64,000 bases of DNA, taken from positions 1 through 64,000 of the forward strand of contig CAMJPH010000001.1 in NCBI GenBank assembly GCA_946407715.1, read 5' to 3'. The notes under the pieces were generated by a model, which saw only the letters and a program-made list of their open reading frames with translations, did no database searches and was not told where the DNA came from. The translations under genes were made by a program, and so were the position numbers. Each line of letters begins with the position of its first letter. Positions within the stretch are counted from its first letter, which is position 1. This document shows positions 1 through 8,880 of this stretch, one piece after another. This DNA comes from an uncultured Bacteroidales bacterium (GTDB taxonomy: Bacteria > Bacteroidota > Bacteroidia > Bacteroidales > WCHB1-69).

Positions 1-2914
1 CGAATGTCCAGTCCTTTGTGGGGGCTTCTTCTGTCAGCACGATGGTCTCGCAAGGAACCGGGCAATTACCATCCTGTGAGGCTTCCTCACCTAATGCAGG
101 CAGACAAGGAACATTAGGTTCGCCAAAGGCAGGAGAAGCATCAATAGGTTCGGTGGAGTATTGGATCTTACCTGCAGCATTGACCTGCATGAAAGCAGCA
201 GTGAGAGGAGCAAGCATATTGGAAGATGCCAACTCAAAGCCATCGCCCGTTGCATTCAACACATAGAGGTTAGCGGCTAGCACAGTGCCTGCAGCGTCTA
301 CATAGTTGATGTATGCGTTGCAAGTGAAGAAGTTACCTACCATCATCCAACCGTTAAACGGATCAGTTGAAGTTGCATCGAAGGCAACATCTCTCGTCTC
401 AGTGTAATCAACACTCTTACCTGCGGTACCCACGAAACTCAAAGTTGTGGCTGCCTCGTTGGCATAGAGATAGCCCTCTCCATACATCAAGCCGGTATTG
501 CCATTGTCAGATTGGAAAGAGAGGTGTTCAGGCTCGGCTTTGTAGTTGATCCATTCGAGTTCGGCGGTAGGATCAAAGGCATAGAAATCGTAATTACCAT
601 TCAACAAATTATCCACACGGCTCCAAGTGCCAGACGCATAATAGAGAGTACGACCGCTGAACGGGCTGGAAATGAAGTAATAGTTACCAGCTGCGAGGTC
701 TTTTTCGGCCGTCACTCTCAACGTGGCTGCTCCTTGTTTCAGTTGGCCACCGTCTTCGATGGTGATGGAACCACCGGCACCAAGCGTGGCTCTCTTGGCA
801 ACTGCTACTACGCCGTCAGGAATGATGGCAGCGGCTTCGATGCTCACTTCGTCCTCAATGGTAGGAACGCCAGCCGGGAACCAGTTGTTATCCACATTCC
901 AATTACCAGCGGTCACAAAGGTCTTGAATCCTTCTGCAATGGTGGTGAAATCAGAAGAAGCCCAATTGCTTTCCACTGAGCCACAGATACCCTTCACTCG
1001 CCATTCGTATGGAGTGTTGGCTTCGAGACCTGTAAGTTCGTAAGAAGTTTCATTGGTGGTGATATCAGCAGACCAATCGCCAGCAGAGTTAGTTGAAAAA
1101 ACATCATCCAATGATGCATCGGTGACGAAAATACCCAAATTCTCTTGAGGGAATGAAGCATCAGTTCCTCTTGAATAGAAGGTAAGCGTACCGCCCAAGG
1201 CAACATCAGTAATAATCAGCCAGTTGTCAGGAGTCAAGGCTCCAACATTGTTGTTATAGCTTTCAGAATTAATGCAATTACTGCCATGTTGAATACCTTC
1301 ACCGAAACTAATCGTTTCCCAATTATATCCATCACCGTCATAATCCACGATAGTCAGATTCTCTGAAACAGTTCCCTCAAAAGTTTCATTGAAGACTTCT
1401 TGGCCATTGGCATCGGTGACAACGATGTCGTCTACAACGACTCTGTACATGTCGGACACATTGTAGTGGCGGATGGCGATGTTGCCCGTGCCGCTATAAT
1501 TACTTAGGTCGAAAGTATATTGTGTTAAAACAGCAGTGGTGACAATGTCATTGCCCACTTGTTCCCACAGGTTCATGTTGTCGTGGGCAGCGGTTCTGTA
1601 TTGCAGCACATAGCTTTCGCTGTCGCCCGTCCAGTTCAATACAGCGCTGTTAGTGCCGATTTGGTTGGCTTCGAGGCCTGAGGGCTTAAAACAACCGGTG
1701 GCTTCAGTGAAGCTAAAGGCATCAACCAAAAGGTAATATTGATAGTTAGAGTAATAATTGATGGCCACATATTTGGTGCCAGCGGGGAAGCTTTCCTCGA
1801 ACAACGTCCATTCAGTGGTAGTGGTGCTTATTTCATCGCCCCATGTGAATGCACTGATATCGTTCGTGGTAGTGGAATAACCTACTTTAAATGTTTCTTC
1901 ACCATAACCATCGGGAGTTGTGTAATAGAACTCAACACTTATGGCTGTATTGGTATTGAATTCGGGAGTGATGAGATATTGATTGTAATTTGAAGCCGAA
2001 CTATAGGAAGAGAACACGAAGACATTACTGCCATCATATGAATCCTCATCATACTCCATGACACCAAAACTACTGGCATTTGCATCATTCATGCTGCTGC
2101 CTGTCCAGCAGTTAATATCATCGGTTTCAAAACCGTAGGCGTAAGGCAGGTTGAAAGCTTCGCAGTCGGTGAAGAAGCTTTGGGCGTTGGTCCAAGCGCT
2201 TTGCTCGCCACCACAGTCGGATTGCACCATCACGGCGTATGACGTGGCAAGTTCAAGGTTGCTCAGTGTGTAAGGGCTGCTGACACCATTGGTCACAGTG
2301 CCGTTCACATCGATGTTATATGAGCTGGCATTGCCGTCCCAAGTCACGGTGGCGGTGGTGCCGCCTTCGTAATTCACAGCAAGGTTGGTAGGCTTGGCGC
2401 AGTTGGAAGGAGCTGCAAAAGTGAAGTCGTCAAGATAGAGGTAAAACGCATCGTTATACACGTACTTGATGGCAATACGCTTGGTTCCAGCCGGGAATGT
2501 CGCTTCATATTCCTCCCACGATATGGAAGCCGTTACTATCTCGCCATACGTAAACGCACTCGGGTCAGTAACAGTCTCATCGGTAGTGTATCCGACATAA
2601 AATTGTTCATCGCCCCAGGTACTGCTGTGTTCCTTATAAGAAAATGTCACAACAACACCAGCATCGGTACCCGTGAGCACAGGCGATATCAGATATCCGT
2701 TTTGTTCAGAATAATTGAAAACAAAACCATACGTGCCTGTTTGGGCCGCACTGGTTGAAATACCTGAACTAGAACTGGTAATTTGAGCCGTCCAGCCGTC
2801 AGCAGAGAGATCGTTGTCTTCAAAGCCATACGAATACGGCAATGCTTGCTGCGCGTTCGCCGCCCATGGGATGCAGAACAGCGCAAACATCAAAAATAAT
2901 AGGAATTTTTTCAT
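1..2914 (-). CDS. Large secreted protein with choice-of-anchor-J and fibronectin type III-like repeats (3' end outside window)
   Basis: An open frame runs from an ATG at 2914 to the window edge without a stop, about 970 residues. It begins with a signal peptide (MKKFLLFLMFALFCIPWAANA, cleavage near residue 21). Visible modules are a choice-of-anchor-J/MAM-like beta-sandwich (about 22-165, with YSYGFE and a YLYLDDF end), an FnIII-like domain (about 170-250, starting CAKPTNL), a second anchor-J (about 252-400), a second FnIII-like unit (from about 406), a third anchor-J (from about 510) and a beta-rich stretch from about 663. Such architectures are typical of secreted or surface proteins of Bacteroidota, often exported by type IX secretion. 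The C-terminal sorting domain that would prove this is not in view. It lies downstream of the capsule locus, and no link to capsule synthesis is visible. Confidence 0.88.
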   Translation of the reverse strand, partial: MKKFLLFLMFALFCIPWAANAQQALPYSYGFEDNDLSADGWTAQITSSSSGISTSAAQTGTYGFVFNYSEQNGYLISPVLTGTDAGVVVTFSYKEHSSTWGDEQFYVGYTTDETVTDPSAFTYGEIVTASISWEEYEATFPAGTKRIAIKYVYNDAFYLYLDDFTFAAPSNCAKPTNLAVNYEGGTTATVTWDGNASSYNIDVNGTVTNGVSSPYTLSNLELATSYAVMVQSDCGGEQSAWTNAQSFFTDCEAFNLPYAYGFETDDINCWTGSSMNDANASSFGVMEYDEDSYDGSNVFVFSSYSSASNYNQYLITPEFNTNTAISVEFYYTTPDGYGEETFKVGYSTTTNDISAFTWGDEISTTTTEWTLFEESFPAGTKYVAINYYSNYQYYLLVDAFSFTEATGCFKPSGLEANQIGTNSAVLNWTGDSESYVLQYRTAAHDNMNLWEQVGNDIVTTAVLTQYTFDLSNYSGTGNIAIRHYNVSDMYRVVVDDIVVTDANGQEVFNETFEGTVSENLTIVDYDGDGYNWETISFGEGIQHGSNCINSESYNNNVGALTPDNWLIITDVALGGTLTFYSRGTDASFPQENLGIFVTDASLDDVFSTNSAGDWSADITTNETSYELTGLEANTPYEWRVKGICGSVESNWASSDFTTIAEGFKTFVTAGNWNVDNNWFPAGVPTIEDEVSIEAAAIIPDGVVAVAKRATLGAGGSITIEDGGQLKQGAATLRVTAEKDLAAGNYYFISSPFSGRTLYYASGTWSRVDNLLNGNYDFYAFDPTAELEWINYKAEPEHLSFQSDNGNTGLMYGEGYLYANEAATTLSFVGTAGKSVDYTETRDVAFDATSTDPFNGWMMVGNFFTCNAYINYVDAAGTVLAANLYVLNATGDGFELASSNMLAPLTAAFMQVNAAGKIQYSTEPIDASPAFGEPNVPCLPALGEEASQDGNCPVPCETIVLTEEAPTKDWTF

Positions 2915-3035
2915 AACGTTTGATTTTTGGTGAATAATAAGGTTAGTTAAAAATATGTTTGGTTAAAACATTGTTTCTTTTGACTTTGGGGTTATACGTT
3001 AGAGATGTGCTTTAAAAATTCTATTGGATATTACG

Positions 3036-3084
3036 ATTCTTAATTCTTAATTCTTAATTCTTAATTCTTAATTCTTAATTCTTC
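3036..3084. repeat. Seven-copy tandem repeat of a 7-mer (ATTCTTA)
   Basis: Seven head-to-tail copies of ATTCTTA, the last one ending in C. They sit in the 297-bp gap between the capsule polymerase and the large secreted protein. The rest of the gap is AT-rich and holds no gene. A short inverted repeat TTTGC/GCAAA lies at 3131-3145. The unit differs from those at the other intergenic repeat sites in this window. Confidence 0.95.
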
Positions 3085-3104
3085 GATCGTCAAATTTCCA
3101 AGTG

Positions 3105-3112
3105 CAAAACTA
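3105..3112 (-). promoter_or_regulatory. Possible -7 box for the secreted protein gene
   Basis: The minus strand reads TAGTTTTG, matching the Bacteroidota -7 consensus TAnnTTTG. It is about 190 nt upstream of the ATG at 2914. No good -33 TTTG is seen at the usual distance, so this is weak. Confidence 0.3.
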
Positions 3113-3211
3113 CAAAACGCATAAATACATTTTGCAATTCGCAAACAAAAAGTTGTTAACAAGTTATGAACAGCGGGAGGGGCTTGCGCAATCGTATCTC
3201 CTAACCAAAAA

Positions 3212-4420
3212 TCAGTTTACAAAAACAGAGTGAGGTTTATAAATCGGCTTCAAAGGCGTCTCAGGGTGTTGGATATAGGTCGGATATTTGGACAAGCCGC
3301 CCGTCGAGCCCTTTAACATGGACCCGTAGAATATCCCAGTGAACGACACCACAACCAGCATAAGAGTCCAGAACTCACGTAGCCGTTTTCTGTTTTCGTA
3401 TAAATAAAGAGAGAAGTAAGCCAACATAATCGGCCTGAAGAAATAAAAGTATCTGAAAGGACGCGTCAATGCGTACAATCCTACAGGAAACATATAGAAT
3501 GTGAGAACGCCTATAAAATAAATGTTGTAAATGACATTGAATCTTTTAGAATTAAAATAGGAATGCATTTTTTTGCTGTAGGCTATTATTATGACATTGA
3601 TTATGATAACCATATAGAAAGCCATGGAAGTCCCCGCATTCTGATGTCCCACATTATCAGCCGACAAGCCCGAGAGCACATACGACTCATATCTCGAGGA
3701 AATAAAGGAAAAAATTTCCGTCAATCTTGATATCTGGTCTGAATACCTGAAAAAGGTTATTCGAATAAAAAAAGCCAACAACAACAGCAAATACTGCAAT
3801 CTGACATTTTTGAACAAGTCCCTCCCCTGAGAAAAAAGAGGGTAAGCCACAAACAACAGAACAGCAGAACTATGAAAGCCTGTGGCTATTACATTAAAAA
3901 CAAAGTATGGTATTGGTTTTTTCTCAACGATATAGTCTATGGAATAAATCCAAATACACCCTGCTATTGAGGCACGTATAATATTGTTCCAACTTCCCAT
4001 CAAACCATCAAAGAATAAATATATGGCCAGCCAAACAAGCAATTTCGGTTCTTTTCGAAAAGCCATGAAAAAAAAGAACGATTCAATTAACGCGAGAAAT
4101 CCGAAAAGAAGAGGATAGGGTAATTTGCACAATGAAAAAGCATTCTGTATCACAACATATAATATTTCATGTTGTCTCCATGGATAGCCATACAAATAAA
4201 TGTTGAGATAACCTAAGTGGTCATATCCTACGTCATATCGGACACCACATGTAACCGCAATGGCTAATAACGGAAGTGCGAAAAAGGCCTTATATGCAAC
4301 AGATATATTCTTATTACCCGTGCCATACATGTTCCTACCATAAGGGCTCACCTGCATAACACAGAAAAAGCATAAAAGCATAAATACAATTAAAAGCGTG
4401 TAAACAAAAACTGTTGGCAT
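3212..4420 (-). CDS. EpsG/Wzy-type polysaccharide polymerase
   Basis: A 402-residue polytopic membrane protein with about ten hydrophobic segments. Near residue 60 it has the EpsG-family signature GVRYDVGYDHLGY, and a second conserved loop has FHSSA. EpsG-like proteins act as oligosaccharide repeat-unit polymerases in the inner membrane, which fits the last gene of a Wzx/Wzy-type capsule locus. The start lies 4 bp after the stop of the upstream glycosyltransferase, so the two are probably co-translated. No other Wzy candidate is visible in the locus. Length is normal for the family. The function as polymerase is inferred from family and context. Confidence 0.85.
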   Translation of the reverse strand: MPTVFVYTLLIVFMLLCFFCVMQVSPYGRNMYGTGNKNISVAYKAFFALPLLAIAVTCGVRYDVGYDHLGYLNIYLYGYPWRQHEILYVVIQNAFSLCKLPYPLLFGFLALIESFFFFMAFRKEPKLLVWLAIYLFFDGLMGSWNNIIRASIAGCIWIYSIDYIVEKKPIPYFVFNVIATGFHSSAVLLFVAYPLFSQGRDLFKNVRLQYLLLLLAFFIRITFFRYSDQISRLTEIFSFISSRYESYVLSGLSADNVGHQNAGTSMAFYMVIIINVIIIAYSKKMHSYFNSKRFNVIYNIYFIGVLTFYMFPVGLYALTRPFRYFYFFRPIMLAYFSLYLYENRKRLREFWTLMLVVVSFTGIFYGSMLKGSTGGLSKYPTYIQHPETPLKPIYKPHSVFVN

Positions 4421-4424
4421 CCCT

Positions 4425-5405
4425 TTATCTGTTAAGTAAACGATAATACATTTTCAACCAAAAAAAACGGAACAGAGAAAGAAACTTTCTGATTTCAAAT
4501 TTCTCTTGGAACAACACACCGCCTCTCGACAACACAAACAGTGTCGCATATCGGTCGTAATATTTATAGCGAGTGTTTGGATTAGGGTCAAATTCATATA
4601 AATGTTTGACTGCCGCATACGCTTTTTGAGCTTTCCTCAACATTGAGCTTTTACTCCAAACACCACCTTCGTGTCTCCTATACACCCCCCAAAACTCATT
4701 GAATATATACGCGTCCCCATTCTTAAATAGAAAATACACCAAAATATAATCCAAACTACTTCCCATTTTTCGATATTCGTCAAGAACTTCTGCCCTATAT
4801 ACCAGAGAAAGATATTTGGTCATCCAACCTGTATTTTGTGAAGAATTGAAACGGAAGCCATCCTTAACACCACTGAATCTTTTTTCATTTCCATCTGTAT
4901 CCCATTTGTCCAATTCCAAATCATACACTTTATAACGATGACAGGTGACCGAGACATCTGGAAATCGTTCCAAATAATCCACCTGTTTTTGCAACTTTAA
5001 CGGTTCTGTCCAATAATCATCTCCCTCACATGTGGCCAGATATTTTGCATTACTAGTCCATTCATCAAAATAGGGGTTCTTAGATTTATTTTGGCTATAA
5101 TGGTTTTCCCGCAGAAATAAAAAAACAAAGGTATGCAGCACATTATCTTTCAGTGGTGCACAAATAATGTGCGCATACTCGGGGTCTCTTTCAAAAGCAC
5201 TTTCGGACTCCAAATCCAAGTTTTCAGCCGTCCAATGGCGCAAGAGCTGTCCTTCCCCATCAGTAGAAGCATCGTCAATCACCACTGTGACGATTGGGAA
5301 TGTCGTTTTCTGTATGGCAAACCCATGCAATGCGTCCTCTATGAAAAGTTTATGATTGTAAGTGATGCACTGCGTGCAAACCATATATTTAAACTTACTG
5401 TCCAT
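4425..5405 (-). CDS. Family 2 glycosyltransferase
   Basis: A 326-residue GT-A enzyme. The N-terminus carries the nucleotide-sugar binding beginning (VCTQCITYNH) and VVIDDASTDG near residue 42. The metal-binding region is CEGDDYW, followed by KLQKQVDYLERFPD, a pattern common in GT2 enzymes of capsule loci. It is expected to add a sugar to the lipid-linked repeat unit on the cytoplasmic face of the membrane. Donor and acceptor cannot be read from the sequence. It lies 95 nt after the flippase gene and 4 nt before the polymerase. Confidence 0.88.
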   Translation of the reverse strand: MDSKFKYMVCTQCITYNHKLFIEDALHGFAIQKTTFPIVTVVIDDASTDGEGQLLRHWTAENLDLESESAFERDPEYAHIICAPLKDNVLHTFVFLFLRENHYSQNKSKNPYFDEWTSNAKYLATCEGDDYWTEPLKLQKQVDYLERFPDVSVTCHRYKVYDLELDKWDTDGNEKRFSGVKDGFRFNSSQNTGWMTKYLSLVYRAEVLDEYRKMGSSLDYILVYFLFKNGDAYIFNEFWGVYRRHEGGVWSKSSMLRKAQKAYAAVKHLYEFDPNPNTRYKYYDRYATLFVLSRGGVLFQEKFEIRKFLSLFRFFWLKMYYRLLNR

Positions 5406-5500
5406 ATAAAATTATCCTATCTTGTTGAATTTCATTGGCGGCAACAATTCCATACTAGAGTTGACCCCTCATTTCGCCCACAAGGGAGAACTCGAGGGGA

Positions 5501-6973
5501 TTACTTGCGAATGCGACTTTTACGTTTTATACCTTCAAGATAATCGCCCAACATCCCTTTCACCTCTTCATATTCCGGCAATTTTGTGACTTTACAAACA
5601 ACAAGAAGCACAATCGCCCCTATAATTACTTGTATTGGGAGGATAACGAAGTAAGAAACGGGCAAGTATTTGAAAAAATAGACAGACAGCGCAATCAACA
5701 GTCCTATTCCATACGAGGGAGCAACATCCCTCATTTGCATCCACCAAGGATATCCCAACTTTTTTCCTGTATAATTTGTATTGATAAAGATACAAATTAT
5801 ATTCAAAATCACACTACCGATAAGCATCCAATAAATATTCAAAAAAATGCCAAGACAGAGGGGACCTACTGCTAAAAATTTCTTTATTATCTCAAGTTTG
5901 AGGAAAATATCTGTTCTGCCTTGCACTTGAAGCATATTAAGATTGATGGAATGAAGCGGGTAAAATGACATACTGACACATATAAAAGGAAGAAATGTGG
6001 CAGCCTGATGCCATTGCGGTCCTATAAGACAATAGATGAGAGGTTCTGCCACAGCACCCATCATAAACATAATGATAACTGTAACAAACATGGTTGTTTT
6101 GATAACCCGCCTATAAGCAGCAACCATGCGTGATACGTCTTCTTGGAGCTGTGCCAATACCGGATAACTCACTCGTTGGACAATTGCATTAAGGTTGCTG
6201 GAAAACAAAGCAGCATAATCTTTAGCCCGAGAATATTGGCCCAATGTTGCAGGAGTATAAAACTTACCGACCACTGTCTGGTACAACTGGGACCACACTC
6301 TGTCTATCAAACCGCTAACCAGCAACTTCCATCCAAATCCCCACATATATCTGCAGCTGTCCATACAGAACCTCCATTTTGGCCACCATCGGTTAAAATT
6401 CCATAAGAATATAGTATAGACAGACCGGTAAACAAAGCTCTGCACCACCAGACTCCACACCCCGCAACTAGACAAAGCCATAACAATACCCACGATGCCA
6501 CTTATGACAGAAGAAATGATTGATGCTTTAGTTTTAGTTTTGAAATCTACATTCCGAATGAGAATAGTGTTTTGTACAATGGACAGAGCTTGCAGAATCA
6601 GCAAAAAGCCCATCGCACGAACCAGCACAACCAATTCTGTTCTGTTGAAAAAACGAGCAATGGCAGGTGCCGCAAAATAAAGCAACATATACATAGCCAC
6701 ACTCATCACCATGTTTACGATAAACATGGTATTGTAATCATCATTGGTAACTTTGGGTTTACGGATGAGAGAATTGGCGAAACCACAATCCACAAACCCC
6801 GACAACACCGTGGTGAAGATCGTAACAATGCCAATAAGGCCATACTCATCAGGGGTGAGCAGTCGTGCTAATACAAGGCCTACAATAAACGACACTCCAT
6901 GTCCCAAGAAAGCTTCAGCCGCACTCCACCCTACTCCACGAACGGTTTTTTCTTTTAACGATTGTTCAGGCAT
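5501..6973 (-). CDS. Wzx-type polysaccharide flippase (MOP superfamily)
   Basis: A 490-residue membrane protein with about 12-14 hydrophobic segments. The N-terminus (SLKEKTVRGVGWSAAE, then LARLLTPDEYGLIGI) is characteristic of the WzxC/Polysacc_synt_3 branch. These proteins move the undecaprenyl-linked repeat unit across the inner membrane for polymerisation. It sits between the cobalamin-enzyme gene (44-nt gap) and the GT2/EpsG pair, so export and polymerisation genes are grouped at the promoter-distal end of the locus. The C-terminus is strongly basic, as often seen. Confidence 0.9.
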   Translation of the reverse strand: MPEQSLKEKTVRGVGWSAAEAFLGHGVSFIVGLVLARLLTPDEYGLIGIVTIFTTVLSGFVDCGFANSLIRKPKVTNDDYNTMFIVNMVMSVAMYMLLYFAAPAIARFFNRTELVVLVRAMGFLLILQALSIVQNTILIRNVDFKTKTKASIISSVISGIVGIVMALSSCGVWSLVVQSFVYRSVYTIFLWNFNRWWPKWRFCMDSCRYMWGFGWKLLVSGLIDRVWSQLYQTVVGKFYTPATLGQYSRAKDYAALFSSNLNAIVQRVSYPVLAQLQEDVSRMVAAYRRVIKTTMFVTVIIMFMMGAVAEPLIYCLIGPQWHQAATFLPFICVSMSFYPLHSINLNMLQVQGRTDIFLKLEIIKKFLAVGPLCLGIFLNIYWMLIGSVILNIICIFINTNYTGKKLGYPWWMQMRDVAPSYGIGLLIALSVYFFKYLPVSYFVILPIQVIIGAIVLLVVCKVTKLPEYEEVKGMLGDYLEGIKRKSRIRK

Positions 6974-7017
6974 TATTTTATGATTAATATCTCTTGATAA
7001 CCTTTATTAAACAATTG

Positions 7018-8880
7018 TCACTCATTTGATGACAATATTTTTCTATATCGGTCAACTGTATTGATTATATCTCCCTCCTCGTCAACGACATATATTCCCC
7101 CATTCTTGATGGCCGTATGCCACATCGTGGCTTTCGGGAACTTCCGTTGCTGGTCCATCAAATACGGCACGGGCAGGAAGCCTTCCACAAAGACCTTATA
7201 GAATCCTTCCGGAGTGTAAAGATTCGGGATTGTCTTTTCCAATAACACAACAGCATCTTTTGCCTCGGAATACAATGCCTCCTGACGATATTTGACCTCC
7301 CCATCGTATTTCATATTCGGAACCTTGCCAAACGAACGGGCATTTCTATACTCATGCAGCGCGTTTAGCGTGATACGTATGCTGTCCTTAATAATCGGAG
7401 GTGTTGCCAAGCGAACCGCTTCGCTGTAATTGACCACATGGATGATTTCCGGACTGTTGTCGTTGTCGGGCTCCAAATCATCCATCAAACAGGTCACCGC
7501 AGCCAGCTGAATTTTGGCCTGCTCCAAATCCGGGGCAAAATAGTCCAAACCGGCGCGAGCCTGCAAACTGACATGAAAACAATCATCTTCCAACTCTTTA
7601 ACAAGTTTTAACATGGTTCTTCCTTTTGCCAAGTCCTGAATTCCAATCGTGAACTTTGGCGTGTTTAACATATTCTGCAGAATTAAATGCCGTATCCCAA
7701 GTTTTTTGCATGCTTTTGCGGCCAGAAAACCTGATATGATGTAAGTCAAATCATCTGCGCCTCTAAATGCGAAGTGGTGAGGAACATTGGGTTCCACTGG
7801 TTTACCTGTCGTGGCGATCCATTTTATGGTTTCAAAATGTTCTTTCAGATTGTCCAACAGAGAGTTATGTCCTCTTCCATCCAACTCGTCAAACCACCAG
7901 AATGACAAAGCATGCCACGAAATATTTAACGCTTTTTCATGAATTCTAGCTAATCCGGGAACATCCTTTGTACCGGAATATGTTCTGACCAGCATCGGTT
8001 TCGCATTTTCTCTGATAGTACGATATTCTATCTCTGAATTGACCGGAACCCCTCCCCCATTCGCCTTGCCTTCCCAATCCTCTCCAAAGTTGGACTGTGT
8101 AAGTTGCGAACTACCTATTGACAAAACATCAAGCAAACGGCTTTCCGCCAAGTCCTTACACCATGAATTATATTCTTTCAAAGCCTCCATCCGATTAGGA
8201 TTATACGGTCCTGAATGCGTACGGATAATCGGCAAAGCATGTTTCTCTCTTGCATAACGCAATCTTGCCACATAGCTGTCATTTTCGCTGCCGCATTCTG
8301 CATATCCGTAATGATCCAGCGGTTGTTCCTGCTTGTACCGCTCCGATTCGATCAGCTTCTTGGCAAAATTCCACCGCATGTTGTCATACGTGTTGTTTTG
8401 ACTTAACGCACTGGGTATCAAGTCTTCAGGCACACCCAACATCGACAGGGTCTCTGTCGGGCTCTCATTGCCTGGAAACACCAGTACCGCCCCTGCAGTC
8501 TTACCCTTGACCAGCTCACAGGTATCAGGTAATCCAGCAAAGAAAATCTCTCTCATGCCCCCTCCATTTTCGACAAACATATTGTCTCCTTTGAGATGAT
8601 GGTACAGCTTCAGGAAATAATCGCATCCCTCCTTGGGATCCAAACGGTAGCTGAAGCCCAAGCGCGTTATACCGTTTTTCAGAATCCAGCTTTTCACGAG
8701 ACTGTAGTTGTTGATTTTCTGAATCTGTTCAACCGCCTCATTGACATCATCCTTGGACACATACACCGTGTAGCCGCAATCCCTTAATAGGTTAGCCACA
8801 GTATAAATGCCCATCGTGTGGACATCCACAAGCGGTTTTATGAAACCAAACACATCATTCAAAACGACATTATGCTTCAT
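7018..8880 (-). CDS. Cobalamin-binding, glutamate-mutase-like protein (fused B12 domain and TIM-barrel-like body)
   Basis: A 620-residue protein. Residues 4-50 resemble the first strand and helix of a B12-binding domain with the base-off/His-on motif D19-x-H21-x-x-G24. A later S-Y-R-L and the VENGGG turn fit the SxL and GG parts of the motif. The rest (about 190-520), with GGGVPVNSEIEY, HHFAFRGADDLTYIISG and QARAGLDYF, recalls the epsilon subunit (MutE/GlmE) of glutamate mutase, but only distantly. There is no CxxxCxxC, so it is not a B12 radical-SAM enzyme. Known relatives rearrange carbon skeletons, for example glutamate to 3-methylaspartate. The start overlaps the opine dehydrogenase stop by 11 nt, suggesting coupled translation. 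I infer that it makes an unusual amino acid for the polysaccharide. The substrate is unknown. Confidence 0.7.
   Translation of the reverse strand: MKHNVVLNDVFGFIKPLVDVHTMGIYTVANLLRDCGYTVYVSKDDVNEAVEQIQKINNYSLVKSWILKNGITRLGFSYRLDPKEGCDYFLKLYHHLKGDNMFVENGGGMREIFFAGLPDTCELVKGKTAGAVLVFPGNESPTETLSMLGVPEDLIPSALSQNNTYDNMRWNFAKKLIESERYKQEQPLDHYGYAECGSENDSYVARLRYAREKHALPIIRTHSGPYNPNRMEALKEYNSWCKDLAESRLLDVLSIGSSQLTQSNFGEDWEGKANGGGVPVNSEIEYRTIRENAKPMLVRTYSGTKDVPGLARIHEKALNISWHALSFWWFDELDGRGHNSLLDNLKEHFETIKWIATTGKPVEPNVPHHFAFRGADDLTYIISGFLAAKACKKLGIRHLILQNMLNTPKFTIGIQDLAKGRTMLKLVKELEDDCFHVSLQARAGLDYFAPDLEQAKIQLAAVTCLMDDLEPDNDNSPEIIHVVNYSEAVRLATPPIIKDSIRITLNALHEYRNARSFGKVPNMKYDGEVKYRQEALYSEAKDAVVLLEKTIPNLYTPEGFYKVFVEGFLPVPYLMDQQRKFPKATMWHTAIKNGGIYVVDEEGDIINTVDRYRKILSSNE

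Noticed and set aside
2689..2886. 65-codon minus-strand frame near the start of the secreted protein
   Set aside because: It lies in another frame of the gene that starts at 2914 with a clear signal peptide.
7018..8880. B12-binding radical-SAM enzyme
   Set aside because: The protein has no CxxxCxxC. Its cysteines are scattered and the C-terminal body looks mutase-like instead.
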